A DNA stretch of 64,000 nucleotides from Mesorhizobium sp. M1D.F.Ca.ET.043.01.1.1 (GTDB taxonomy: Bacteria; Pseudomonadota; Alphaproteobacteria; Rhizobiales; Rhizobiaceae), in NCBI RefSeq assembly GCF_003952385.1, contig NZ_CP034444.1, positions 5,221,001 to 5,285,000 on the forward strand, written 5' to 3'. Made by a program: the position numbers and the translations under genes. Positions 25,781-33,712 of the stretch are shown in pieces. Positions within the stretch are counted from its first letter, which is position 1. Each line of letters starts with the position of its first letter. The notes beneath the pieces are model-generated. The model was not told the DNA's origin, ran no database searches, and saw only the letters and a program-made list of their open reading frames with translations.

Positions 25781-27857
25781 TGTCACGGGCCGGCTGGTCG
25801 GCTGGGTGGCGCGGTTCCCTGCGCGCGTCCAAACCAAGCTGCTGATCGCTTTCCTGTCGATCGTCGGGCTGCTGGTCGTGCTTGGGGCCGTCGGGCTGCA
25901 GGTGCTGAGCGGAGTGAATGATCAGACCGACGAGCTGATCAAACTGGAGCGCAAGATCGCAGCCTATCGTCAGGTCCAGCACGACACCACGAACCAGCTC
26001 TACAGCATCTCGACCGCACTTCTACTTGAGGACAACCAGACGCTGGATTCGGCGCTGCGCCAGCTCAACCAGTTCAGCTACGACTTCGACCGCATGGAGT
26101 TCGTCGCTGAAAGCGAGGCGGACGTGCTTGGCAAGGTCCGGCAAGAGTACGGCCAGCTTACCACCGAAGTGAAGCATGTCGCCGAGCTCGTTCGTGCCGG
26201 CCGCACCGATGACGCCCGCAAGGTCCAGCTGGACGCAATCATGCCGTCGGCCGACCGCCTCGAGCGGCTGACCAACCAGCTGGTCAATATGGCCGAGTCC
26301 GACATGGTGGCAGCCATCGACGCCAGCGAAGGGGCGTACGGGACTTCGCGGGTGATGGTGGTCTCGTTCTCCGTGGCGAGCATCCTTCTGGCACTGGGGC
26401 TTGGCTACATCATCTCGTGGTCGCTGATCGAGCCGGTCAAGAAGATCGAAGCACGGCTCAGCGAGATCGCCGACGGTGACTTTAGCCGGCAGGTGACCGT
26501 CGCCAACCGCGACGAACTCGGAGTGCTCGCCACCAACGTCAACCAGGCGTCCCATCGGCTGGGGCGGCTATATCAGGAAGTGCAGGCGCGCACGGCGGAG
26601 CTCGCACGCTCGGTCAGCGAACTGGAGGCACTCGGCGAAGTCAGCAAGGCGGTCAATTCGACGCTCGATCTCGACACGGTGTTGAAGACGATCGTCGCCA
26701 AGGCGGTTCAGCTGTCGGAAACGGATGCAGGCACCATCTATGTGTTCAGCAGCACGAGGCAGCAGTTCCGCCCGCGCGCGAACAACGGCATGAGCGACGA
26801 GCTGATCGCCGCGATCTCGCACCAGACGATCGGTCTGGCTGACATGGGAATCGGCGATGCTCCGGGGCGCTGCATGCCGGTGCAGTTTCCCGATCTCGGC
26901 GAGGCGACGTCCTCCTTCCTGGTCAGGAAGACGATCGTCGACGCGGGATATCGCGGTATCCTGATCGTCCCGCTGCTCAGGCCTAGCAAGATCGTCGGCG
27001 CCCTTGTCGTCAGGCGTCGGATGCCTGGCGCTTTCGACGAGCAGGTCGTCCACCTCATGGAGACGTTTGCGGCCCAGTCGGTTCTTGCCATCCAGAACGC
27101 CAAACTATTCAGCGAAATCGAGGAAAAAAGTCGCGAGCTTGAGGCCGCCAGCCGCCACAAGTCGCAGTTCCTCGCGAACATGAGCCATGAGCTCAGGACG
27201 CCGCTCAACTCGGTCCTGGGCTTCACCGAGCTTCTGGTCGACGGCATCTACGGCGAGCTGCCGGAGAAGGCGAAGGCAACGGTGGCGCGCGTCCAGGCGA
27301 ACGGCCGACATCTGCTCGGGCTCATCAACGACGTCCTCGATCTCTCCAAGATCGAAGCTGGCCAGCTGACGCTGGCGATGGAGGATTACTCGGTAGCTCA
27401 GATCGTCCGAACGACCGTTGCAGCTGTCGAGCCGCTTGCGCAAGCGAAAGGCCTCGTGCTCTCAACGAAGGTTGCCGACAACCTTCCGATCGGCCGCGGC
27501 GACGAGCGCCGTTTGACCCAGGTGCTGCTCAACCTCGCCGGCAATGCGGTCAAGTTCACGGAGGCCGGCTCCGTCGACATTCTTGCCGCTGCGGTCGACG
27601 GCCGTTTCGAGATCGCGGTGCGGGACACTGGCCCGGGGATCGCGCCCAAGGATCAACTGCTCATCTTCGAGGAATTCCAGCAGGTCGACAGCAGCAGCAC
27701 GAGGCAGAAGGGCGGCACGGGACTTGGCCTGGCGATCTCCAAGCGCATCGTGGAAATGCACGGCGGATCCATCGACGTCGAGTCCGTGCTCGGTTCGGGC
27801 TCGACGTTTCGCATGAAGATACCCATCCGTGTGGAAGAGGATGTGATGGCCGCATGA
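25746..27857 (+). CDS. Membrane sensor histidine kinase (HAMP-GAF-HisKA-HATPase)
   Basis: About 703 residues; the start is taken as GTG at 25746 because GAGGAG lies seven bases before it, giving a 35-base overlap with SCO1. TTG at 25731 and GTG at 25806 are alternatives. There is one span near residues 28-48, a helical periplasmic sensor region of about 160 residues, a second span, HAMP (EPVKKIEARLSEIADGD), then GAF. HisKA carries the phospho-His in ANMSHELRTPLN, and the ATPase has NLAGNAVKF, DTGPGIAP and GGTGLGLAISKRI. All catalytic boxes are intact. The partner is the adjacent receiver or receiver-cyclase. The signal may come from the SCO1 or binding proteins in the periplasm. Confidence 0.92.
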   Translation: MIYSASWTRPGNVTGRLVGWVARFPARVQTKLLIAFLSIVGLLVVLGAVGLQVLSGVNDQTDELIKLERKIAAYRQVQHDTTNQLYSISTALLLEDNQTLDSALRQLNQFSYDFDRMEFVAESEADVLGKVRQEYGQLTTEVKHVAELVRAGRTDDARKVQLDAIMPSADRLERLTNQLVNMAESDMVAAIDASEGAYGTSRVMVVSFSVASILLALGLGYIISWSLIEPVKKIEARLSEIADGDFSRQVTVANRDELGVLATNVNQASHRLGRLYQEVQARTAELARSVSELEALGEVSKAVNSTLDLDTVLKTIVAKAVQLSETDAGTIYVFSSTRQQFRPRANNGMSDELIAAISHQTIGLADMGIGDAPGRCMPVQFPDLGEATSSFLVRKTIVDAGYRGILIVPLLRPSKIVGALVVRRRMPGAFDEQVVHLMETFAAQSVLAIQNAKLFSEIEEKSRELEAASRHKSQFLANMSHELRTPLNSVLGFTELLVDGIYGELPEKAKATVARVQANGRHLLGLINDVLDLSKIEAGQLTLAMEDYSVAQIVRTTVAAVEPLAQAKGLVLSTKVADNLPIGRGDERRLTQVLLNLAGNAVKFTEAGSVDILAAAVDGRFEIAVRDTGPGIAPKDQLLIFEEFQQVDSSSTRQKGGTGLGLAISKRIVEMHGGSIDVESVLGSGSTFRMKIPIRVEEDVMAA

Positions 27858-28219
27858 GCAAACGCATCTTGATGGTGGAGGACACCGAGGACAATCGCCA
27901 GATCATCCGCGATCTCATCGCAACCACGGACTATGGTCTGATCGAGGCGGCGGACGGCGCGGCCGGCCTCGCCGCAGCGGCCGAGCACAGGCCCGACCTG
28001 ATCCTCATGGACATCCAGCTTCCCGTCATGGACGGCTACGAAGCCGCGCGCCGCATCAAGGCAGACCAGGCGCTGCGGCATATCCCTATCATCGCCGTGA
28101 CCTCCTACGCGTTGTCAGGCGATGAGGCGAAGGCGCTTGCCGCGGGGTGCGACGGCTACATCGCCAAGCCGTTTAGCCCGCGCCAGCTGCTCGCAAAGAT
28201 CCACGAGTTCCTTGCTTGA
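27854..28219 (+). CDS. Single-domain response regulator (DivK-like)
   Basis: A 121-residue stand-alone receiver overlapping the kinase stop by four bases (ATGA). Phosphorylation residues are complete: acidic pair in MVEDTED, phospho-Asp in LILMDIQLPVMDG, the switch Thr/Ser in AVTSYA and Lys in AKPF. It has no output domain, so it probably acts as a phosphate shuttle or sink between the kinase and the downstream receiver-cyclase. The layout matches other kinase / receiver / receiver-output relays. Confidence 0.92.
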   Translation: MSKRILMVEDTEDNRQIIRDLIATTDYGLIEAADGAAGLAAAAEHRPDLILMDIQLPVMDGYEAARRIKADQALRHIPIIAVTSYALSGDEAKALAAGCDGYIAKPFSPRQLLAKIHEFLA

Positions 28220-28232
28220 AGGAGACAAGGTC

Positions 28233-29372
28233 TTGGACGATCCGCCTTGCATTCTCGCGGTCGACGACACGCCGGAAAATCTCGAAATCCTGCGCATGCG
28301 GCTCGAGGCAAACGGCTATCGAGTCGAGACCGCCGCGGACGGCGAAGAAGGCCTCTCGAAGGCCCGCGAATTGGAACCGGACCTGATCCTGCTCGACATT
28401 ATGATGCCCAAGCTCGACGGCATCAGCGTGGTACGCATGCTCAAGCAGGATGATGCGCTGCGATCGATCCCGGTTATTCTCGTCACTGCAAAGGCAGACA
28501 CCCGCGATGTCGTCGCGGGGTTGGACGCGGGCGGCGACGACTACCTCACCAAGCCGTTCGAGCACCGGGCGCTCTTGGCGCGCGTGCGCTCGATGTTGCG
28601 CCAGAAGGCTTTGAACGACATCGTCGCAAGCCAGGCGCGACGCCTCGAGGAGCAGGCCAGGGAACTGGCCAGGTGGAACCGCTCGCTTGAGGACAAGGTC
28701 GCAGAACAGGTAGCGCAGATCGAGCGAATGGGACGGCTCAGGCGCTTCCTGCCCGAGCAGGTCGCCGACCTCGTTGTCGACGCCGGCGGCGGGGAGGGGC
28801 TGCTGCAAAGCCATCGGCGCGAAGTGACGGTCGTCTTTTGCGATTTGCGAGGTTTCACGGCGTTCGCCGAAACCGCCGAGCCCGAGGAAGTAATGGCCGT
28901 CCTCGGCGAGTATCACCGCTGCCTTGGGGAACAGATCACCCGATTTGGCGGAACACTGGAACGGTTCGTCGGCGACGGCATCGTCGTCGTATTCAACGAT
29001 CCATTGCCCACCGCCGAACACAGCGAGAGGGCCGTCGCCATGGCGACGGCGATGCGCGACGCAATCGACGAACATTCGCAGCAGTGGCGCAAGCGAGACT
29101 ACTTGCTCGGCTTCGGGATCGGCATTGCCCGCGGCCACGCAACCATCGGAAGGATCGGTTTCGATCAACGCTGGGACTACGCGGTCATCGGCAGCGTCGC
29201 CAATCATGCGGCTCGCCTGTGCGAGGAGGCCAAGCCGCGCCAGATCCTGATCAGCCAGCGCGTCCTGAGCGCCGTTGAAGAGCTGGTCGAGGCTGTTCCT
29301 CTTGGCGACGTGGCCCTGAAGGGTTTTCACCGCCCGATGGCCGCTTACGAGATCGTGCGTTGGCTTGGTTAA
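28233..29372 (+). CDS. Receiver domain fused to class III adenylate/guanylate cyclase
   Basis: A 379-residue protein starting at TTG 28233 behind AAGGAG. Residues 1-125 are a receiver with complete residues (VDDTPEN, LILLDIMMPKLDG, VTAKAD, TKPF). A coiled coil follows at about 130-180, then a class III cyclase. Metal-binding Asp are in FCDLRGF and FVGDGIVV, and the transition-state Asn and Arg are in SVANHAARL. It would turn phosphorylation into cAMP or cGMP; the position that usually carries the base-selecting Lys reads LERFVGD, so purine choice is uncertain. It is the last gene of the relay. Confidence 0.9.
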   Translation: MDDPPCILAVDDTPENLEILRMRLEANGYRVETAADGEEGLSKARELEPDLILLDIMMPKLDGISVVRMLKQDDALRSIPVILVTAKADTRDVVAGLDAGGDDYLTKPFEHRALLARVRSMLRQKALNDIVASQARRLEEQARELARWNRSLEDKVAEQVAQIERMGRLRRFLPEQVADLVVDAGGGEGLLQSHRREVTVVFCDLRGFTAFAETAEPEEVMAVLGEYHRCLGEQITRFGGTLERFVGDGIVVVFNDPLPTAEHSERAVAMATAMRDAIDEHSQQWRKRDYLLGFGIGIARGHATIGRIGFDQRWDYAVIGSVANHAARLCEEAKPRQILISQRVLSAVEELVEAVPLGDVALKGFHRPMAAYEIVRWLG

Positions 29373-29728
29373 TCAAGTTAGTGTTAGACGCACTCTGGTC
29401 ACCCTCGGACGATACGGTCCGTCGAACCATCCGTACAAAAGCATCTCAGCCATCGACCGATCTCGAAATCGCTGCAACGGAGGAAAGCGGTCATTCCCCC
29501 AGCAGCAGGCAGAGTTCAATGCTTGGTATAGTGATCGCCATTCGGCCCGGCTCGCGAAGCATCGAGCGAGCCATGTGCGACTGGTGCGAGAAAGCCGTGG
29601 CAAGGCTCCTCCATCATTGCTCGCCGGCAAGCCCCTCTTCTTCGATGGAACCCAGCTTGGATCATCACGTTCGATCTTGACGTCGCTCGAAGTCGTCGAA
29701 GCTGCTCCCGCGGTGAAAGGCCGATCCG
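29373..29728. other. Non-coding right part of accessory segment
   Basis: About 356 bases following the cyclase gene. Open frames on both strands are short and resemble nothing recognisable. Together with the chimeric junction that follows, it looks like debris of older rearrangements. No transposase was identified. Confidence 0.4.
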
Positions 29729-29839
29729 ATGTATGTTTTTCTGGAGGTCTTGACCGTCATCCTAGTGGCGGGCTCGATGGCCATGGCGCGCGCAAGGGCA
29801 TGTTCGTCGCAGCACCCCGCGAGCATGTGGACTTCATGA
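29729..29839 (+). pseudogene. Chimeric ORF: N-terminus of a small membrane protein cut at the repeat junction
   Basis: An ATG at 29729 starts MYVFLEVLTVILVAGSMAMA, a typical N-terminal membrane helix of a small hypothetical membrane protein. After 20 codons the frame runs into direct repeat A at 29789, out of frame with gntR, and stops 17 codons later. This marks the breakpoint where the gntR-containing block was joined to other DNA. Confidence 0.6.
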
Positions 29840-30351
29840 CGGCCAATCTCGGCGTGTTCGACGACCTGACCGCCAAGGGCCACAAGGTCTCGACGCGCAC
29901 GCTCGAGATCTACCGCTGCCCGCCGAGCGCGAAGGAATCCAGCGTCTTCGGCATTCCCGCCAACGGCAGCGTGGTGAGGATCAGCCGCGTCTACATGACC
30001 GACGGCACGCCGATCACCATGACGCGCATCAGCCTGCCGGGGCACCGCGTGCCGGGCCTCGAAAACATCCTGTCGGAAAACCAGTCGATCTTCGGCACCA
30101 TCCGCGCGGTCTTCGGCCTGACGGTGAAGCGCGCCGACCGCTGGCTGCGCGCGGCGCTGCCGACCAAGGAGGAGGCCGAGCAGATGGGCGTCGCCGCCAA
30201 CACCCCGCTGATCGAGATCGAGTCGATCGCCTACGACGCGGACGGCGCCGCTCTCGAATATTACGAGGCCTTCTACAACTCCTCCGTCGCCCGCATTCAT
30301 ATGGCGGTCGAGCAGCCGTCGGCGACGGTGAACGGCGTCGATCGCACCTGA
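29789..30351 (+). pseudogene. gntR (HutC-type) 3' fragment, second copy
   Basis: Codes for the C-terminal 187 or so residues of the regulator at 18897 (from GMFVAAPREHVDFMTANLG onward), including the whole UTRA domain but no winged helix. It is readable as part of a longer open frame, but the upstream 140 or so residues are unrelated and not credible. Only two conservative amino acid changes separate it from the intact copy. If translated, a free ligand domain could in principle titrate effector or dimerise with the full regulator, but there is no obvious start site. Confidence 0.88.
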
Positions 30352-30379
30352 TCCCAAGCGTCCGCCAAAAAATCTGTTT

Positions 30380-30395
30380 TCTGGTTATAACCAGA
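30380..30395. promoter_or_regulatory. Second copy of the 16-base palindromic operator
   Basis: Identical to 19780-19795 and lies at the same distance from the gntR fragment. No gene now starts downstream of it before the tRNA, so it may act only as a decoy site or be non-functional. Confidence 0.6.
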
Positions 30396-30550
30396 TTGAC
30401 GAGCCCAGGAAGCTTCTGCAACCTCCTCGTGCATGGGGGTCGGGAGGAGCCTGACCCGGAGGCATTTATCAGGACCAGTCGGGACTGCGACGCCGCTGCG
30501 GCGGCGAGGGCGGAGTTTTGCCCGCGCTCCAGCCCGGTCCTGATGGAGGA

Positions 30551-30601
30551 CGCTCTTGGCGCGATCCAACTTACTGATTTTGTTGAGTGGTAGCGGAGGA
30601 G
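30551..30601. repeat. Direct repeat B, right copy (overlaps tRNA-Met 3' end)
   Basis: Matches 20248-20298 with one mismatch. Bases 30588-30601 are the 3' end of the intact tRNA-Met gene. This is the candidate tRNA-side attachment site. Confidence 0.8.
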
Positions 30602-30664
30602 GGACTTGAACCCCCGACCCCAGGATTATGATTCCCGTGCTCTAACCAACTGAGCTACTCCGCC
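30588..30664 (-). tRNA. tRNA-Met (anticodon CAT), elongator type
   Basis: A 77-base gene including an encoded CCA. Acceptor GGCGGAG pairs with CTCCGCT (first pair G-U). The D arm is GCTC/GAGC, the anticodon stem CGGGA/TCCTG encloses loop ATCATAA with anticodon CAT, and the T arm GGGGG/CCCTC encloses TTCAAGT. G-U at 1-72 and the A73 discriminator do not fit initiator tRNA. A lysidine-type tRNA-Ile(CAT) is less likely from the stem sequences. Its 3' end forms repeat B. Confidence 0.93.
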
Positions 30665-30893
30665 AGGAGCGGCGAAGAGGCTCGAAGAGGCACACGGAGC
30701 GTGGGCAATTCGAGGCGTTCGCCAAGGTCGCGCGGATATAAGGTTGGCAGGGCAAAGCTGTCAAGCCGGACGCATCGGCATAATCTCATCCCAGAAAAGC
30801 TTTGCCGGGCAGACGCTGAAGGGCATGCATCGGGGTTGAGTTCGACGGGGCACGTCGCTATGTCTCGGCCATGAAATTCTAGAGTTTGAACGA

Positions 30894-31859
30894 ATGAAGC
30901 CGCGCATCGCCGTCCTCGGTTGCGGATACTGGGGCAGCAACCACATCCGCACCCTCAAGGCGCTTGGCGCGCTCCACGCCGTTTCCGACGTCAACCGCGC
31001 TCGGGCCGAAGGGTTCGCCAGCGAGCAGGATTGCCTGGCGATAGAGCCGGACAAGCTCTTCGAGCGCGCCGATGTCGACGCCATCGTCATGGCGCTGCCG
31101 CCGCAATTTCATGCCGACACGGCTGTTCGCGCCGTCGAGGGCGGCAAGGACGTGCTGGTGGAGAAGCCGATCGCGTTGACGGTCGCGGACGCCGAGCGCT
31201 CGGTGCAGGCGGCAAGGAAGAACGGCCGCGTCTTCATGGTCGGCCACGTGCTGCGCTTCCATCCCGCCTTCGAGACGCTGAAGGCGCTGATCGACAATGG
31301 CGAGCTCGGCGAGGTACGCTACATCCACTCGCACCGGCTCGGCCTCGGCAAGTTCCACACCGAGAACGACGCGCTCTGGGACCTGGCGCCGCATGATCTC
31401 TCGATGATCCTCGCCATCACCGGCACGGAGCCGATCGAAGTCAGGGGCGAGGGCGCGGCGCTGCTCGACAACCTCAGCGACTTCGCGCATCTGCACATGC
31501 GCTTTCCCAACGACGTGCGCAGCCATCTCTTCGCCTCGCGGCTCAACCCCTATCGCGAGCGCCGGCTCACCGTGGTCGGCACCAAGGCGATGGCGGTGTT
31601 CGACGACGTCGAGCCCTGGGAGCGCAAGCTTGCCGTCTACCGGCACGCGGTCTGGCAGGACAGCGGCCAGTGGGCCTTCACCGCCAACGAGCCTTCTTAC
31701 GTGGCGGTCGGCGAAGGCATGCCGCTGACGCGCGAGCTCGCGCATTTCGTGCAGTGTATCGAAACGCGCGCCGAACCGCGCACCGACGGCGAGGAAGCGA
31801 TCCGGGTGCTGCGCATCCTCACCGCCGGTACCGTGACGCATAGCGGCTCATCGGCCTGA
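30894..31859 (+). CDS. Gfo/Idh/MocA family NAD(P)-dependent oxidoreductase
   Basis: A 321-residue protein. The N-terminal Rossmann motif is VLGCGYWGSNHIRTLKALG, followed by EKPIALT (the family EKP motif with catalytic Lys) and a C-terminal sheet domain with LRFHPAFETLKAL and HDLSMILAITG (His region). The family oxidises or reduces sugar and aminosugar substrates; closest in outline are UDP-sugar 3-dehydrogenases of glycan pathways. The substrate is not predictable. It flanks the accessory segment, on its tRNA side, and is probably core. Confidence 0.87.
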   Translation: MKPRIAVLGCGYWGSNHIRTLKALGALHAVSDVNRARAEGFASEQDCLAIEPDKLFERADVDAIVMALPPQFHADTAVRAVEGGKDVLVEKPIALTVADAERSVQAARKNGRVFMVGHVLRFHPAFETLKALIDNGELGEVRYIHSHRLGLGKFHTENDALWDLAPHDLSMILAITGTEPIEVRGEGAALLDNLSDFAHLHMRFPNDVRSHLFASRLNPYRERRLTVVGTKAMAVFDDVEPWERKLAVYRHAVWQDSGQWAFTANEPSYVAVGEGMPLTRELAHFVQCIETRAEPRTDGEEAIRVLRILTAGTVTHSGSSA

Positions 31860-31907
31860 GCCGATCACGAAGATGGTCTGATCTGAAGCGGCCGGTCGAA
31901 GCGGCGC

Positions 31908-33098
31908 TTACTCGGCAGGGATGTGCGCGGGCCGCTGGGCAAGCCTGGACAGCATCGCTTCGGCTTCGGCGCCGCGCTCGGAGCGCTCGATGAAGCCGCC
32001 GCCGAACACACGCGCCTCATTGCCGTCGTCGGAATAGAGCACGCAGGCCTGTCCGGGCGCGATGCCGGATTCGCCGTCGACCAGCTCGACCGACGTAACT
32101 CCGTCGCGGTGATGCAAGACGGCCGGGCGCGGCGGCCTGGTCGAACGGACTTTTGCGAAAAGCTCGATCCCGCCCTCAGGGACGTCAGTAAGGGGGCCGT
32201 CGCCGAGCCAGTTCACGGCGCGCAGGTAGATCCTGTGCGTCTCCAGCGCCTCGCGCGGGCCGACAATGACGCGGGCGCGGTCGGCGTCGAGATGGACGAC
32301 ATAGAGCGGCTCGCCGGAGGCGATGCCGATGCCGCGGCGCTGGCCGATTGTGTAGCGCAGGATGCCCTCATGGCGGCCGAGCACGCGGCCGTCGATGTGG
32401 ACGATATCGCCCGGGTTGGCGGCCTCCGGCTTCAGCTTGGCGATGATGTCGGAATATTTACCCTGCGGCACGAAGCAGATGTCCTGGCTGTCCTGCTTGG
32501 CGGCGACCGTCAGCCCCATCTCCTCCGCGATCGCCCGCACCTGCGGCTTGGAGAGACCGCCGAGCGGGAAGCGCAGATAATCGATCTGCGCCTGCGTGGT
32601 GGCGAACAGGAAGTAGCTCTGGTCGCGGTCGGCATCGACCGGACGGTAGAGCGCGCGATGCGCACCATTGGCGCGCGAGCGGATGTAGTGGCCGGTGGCC
32701 AAAGCGTCGGCGCCGAGATCCTGCGCGGTGGCCAAAAGGTCGGCGAACTTGACCGTCTGGTTGCAGGACACGCAGGGGATCGGCGTCTCGCCGGCGACAT
32801 AGCTCTCGGCGAAGGGATCGATGACAGCCTTGCGGAAGCGCTCTTCATAATCGAGCACGTAATGCGGGATGCCGAGCGTCTCGGAGACGCGGCGGGCGTC
32901 GTCGATGTCCTGGCCGGCGCAGCAGGAGCCTGCCCGGTGCGTCGCCGCGCCATGGTCATAGAGCTGCAGGGTGACGCCGACGACATCATAGCCTTCGCGC
33001 TTCAGAATACCGGCAACGACCGACGAATCGACGCCGCCCGACATGGCGACGACGACGCGGGTGTTTTCTGGGCGTCCGGGAAGGTCGAGGCTGTTCAT
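31908..33098 (-). CDS. mnmA: tRNA-specific 2-thiouridylase MnmA
   Basis: A 396-residue protein with the start placed at MNSLDLPGR (33098) as in rhizobial homologues; an in-frame ATG at 33131 is possible. The PP-loop [16 protein letters not shown] binds ATP, and two catalytic Cys lie in [10 protein letters not shown] and [23 protein letters not shown] and [12 protein letters not shown] are conserved. It thiolates U34 of tRNA-Lys, -Glu and -Gln in the cytoplasm. A single-copy core gene divergent from sciP. Confidence 0.96.
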   Translation of the reverse strand: MNSLDLPGRPENTRVVVAMSGGVDSSVVAGILKREGYDVVGVTLQLYDHGAATHRAGSCCAGQDIDDARRVSETLGIPHYVLDYEERFRKAVIDPFAESYVAGETPIPCVSCNQTVKFADLLATAQDLGADALATGHYIRSRANGAHRALYRPVDADRDQSYFLFATTQAQIDYLRFPLGGLSKPQVRAIAEEMGLTVAAKQDSQDICFVPQGKYSDIIAKLKPEAANPGDIVHIDGRVLGRHEGILRYTIGQRRGIGIASGEPLYVVHLDADRARVIVGPREALETHRIYLRAVNWLGDGPLTDVPEGGIELFAKVRSTRPPRPAVLHHRDGVTSVELVDGESGIAPGQACVLYSDDGNEARVFGGGFIERSERGAEAEAMLSRLAQRPAHIPAE

Positions 33099-33276
33099 GG
33101 TTCTTTCAATCTGCGTGGCGCTGGCTGCCAATCGCCGGAATATAGGTCAAGCGCCCCGGCTGCGCCAGCTTGCCTCCTTTAGGCGATTTTTTTGGCGATT
33201 TTTCCCGGCAAATTCGGTCCCGGGACCGCGATTATCTCAAATGCCGAACAAAAACCTAACGCGACGTTCACGATCC

Positions 33277-33313
33277 TTACCTAGTCATTAGGGTTCGCTT
33301 AGGCAATTTTTAA
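33277..33313 (+). promoter_or_regulatory. Array of four CtrA half-sites upstream of sciP
   Basis: TTAC (33277), TTAG (33288), TTAG (33299) and TTAA (33310) are each exactly 11 bases apart, i.e. TTAN-N7-TTAN repeated. CtrA binds TTAA-N7-TTAA(C), one half-site per helical turn. The array lies 57-93 bases before the sciP start and fits CtrA activation of sciP, as known in Caulobacter. Confidence 0.65.
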
Positions 33314-33369
33314 AGCTGTGGCGGTACTGTGGCGGGGATTGGGTCTTTGAGTTTTTAGTAGAGAGTACG

Positions 33370-33645
33370 ATGACCGATCTGGTTAGACCTAGAGTCAAAT
33401 ATGTTATCGGGCCTGACGGCAGCCCTCTTACGATAGCCGATCTGCCGCCGACCAACACACGGCGCTGGGTTATCCGGCGCAAGGCGGAAGTAGTCGCTGC
33501 GGTGCGCGGCGGCTTGCTCAGCCTGGAAGAAGCCTGCCAGCGCTACAAGCTCACCACCGAGGAATTTCTCTCCTGGCAGGCATCGATCGACGAATATGGC
33601 CTTGCCGGGCTGCGCACGACGCGGATCCAGCAATACCGGCACTAG
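33370..33645 (+). CDS. sciP: CtrA inhibitor SciP (DUF1153)
   Basis: A 91-residue protein of the DUF1153 family. VKYVIGPDGSPLTIADLPP is the family N-terminus, and a helix-turn-helix covers RKAEVVAAVRGGLLSLEEAC with RYKLTTEEFLSWQ. SciP binds CtrA at promoters and blocks activation in a cell-cycle-dependent way. It has a strong hairpin terminator 20 bases after the stop and a CtrA half-site array before it. It is close to ctrA and chpT in this window. Confidence 0.95.
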   Translation: MTDLVRPRVKYVIGPDGSPLTIADLPPTNTRRWVIRRKAEVVAAVRGGLLSLEEACQRYKLTTEEFLSWQASIDEYGLAGLRTTRIQQYRH

Positions 33646-33664
33646 CACTGGCCGGGAAACGAAC

Positions 33665-33687
33665 AAGGGCGCGGATTCCGCGCCCTT
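33665..33687 (+). terminator. Rho-independent terminator of sciP
   Basis: AAGGGCGCGG and CCGCGCCCTT form a perfect 10-base stem with a 3-base loop, followed by TCATTTTTCT. Correctly placed just after sciP; it also separates it from the convergent oxidoreductase gene. Confidence 0.85.
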
Positions 33688-33712
33688 TCATTTTTCTGAA
33701 GCGGCCTTGCAC

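Larger units (their letters stand above)
29789..30552. repeat. Direct repeat A, right copy
   Basis: Matches 19189-19952. Immediately after it, repeat B begins; the roughly 295 bases of SDR remnant present in the left copy (19953-20249) are absent here. The joint uses the two shared bases CG. Confidence 0.9.

Noticed and set aside
20299..29788. A mobile element with its own integrase
   Set aside because: No integrase, relaxase, replication or phage gene is present, so only a non-autonomous or decayed segment can be claimed.
29365..30351. One 328-residue regulator gene
   Set aside because: Only the part after 29789 is homologous to the regulator. The earlier residues are unrelated to any winged helix and the junction is a repeat boundary.
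30588..30664. tRNA-Ile with lysidine-modified CAT anticodon
   Set aside because: Acceptor and anticodon-stem sequences look like elongator tRNA-Met of alphaproteobacteria, though a tRNA classifier would be decisive.
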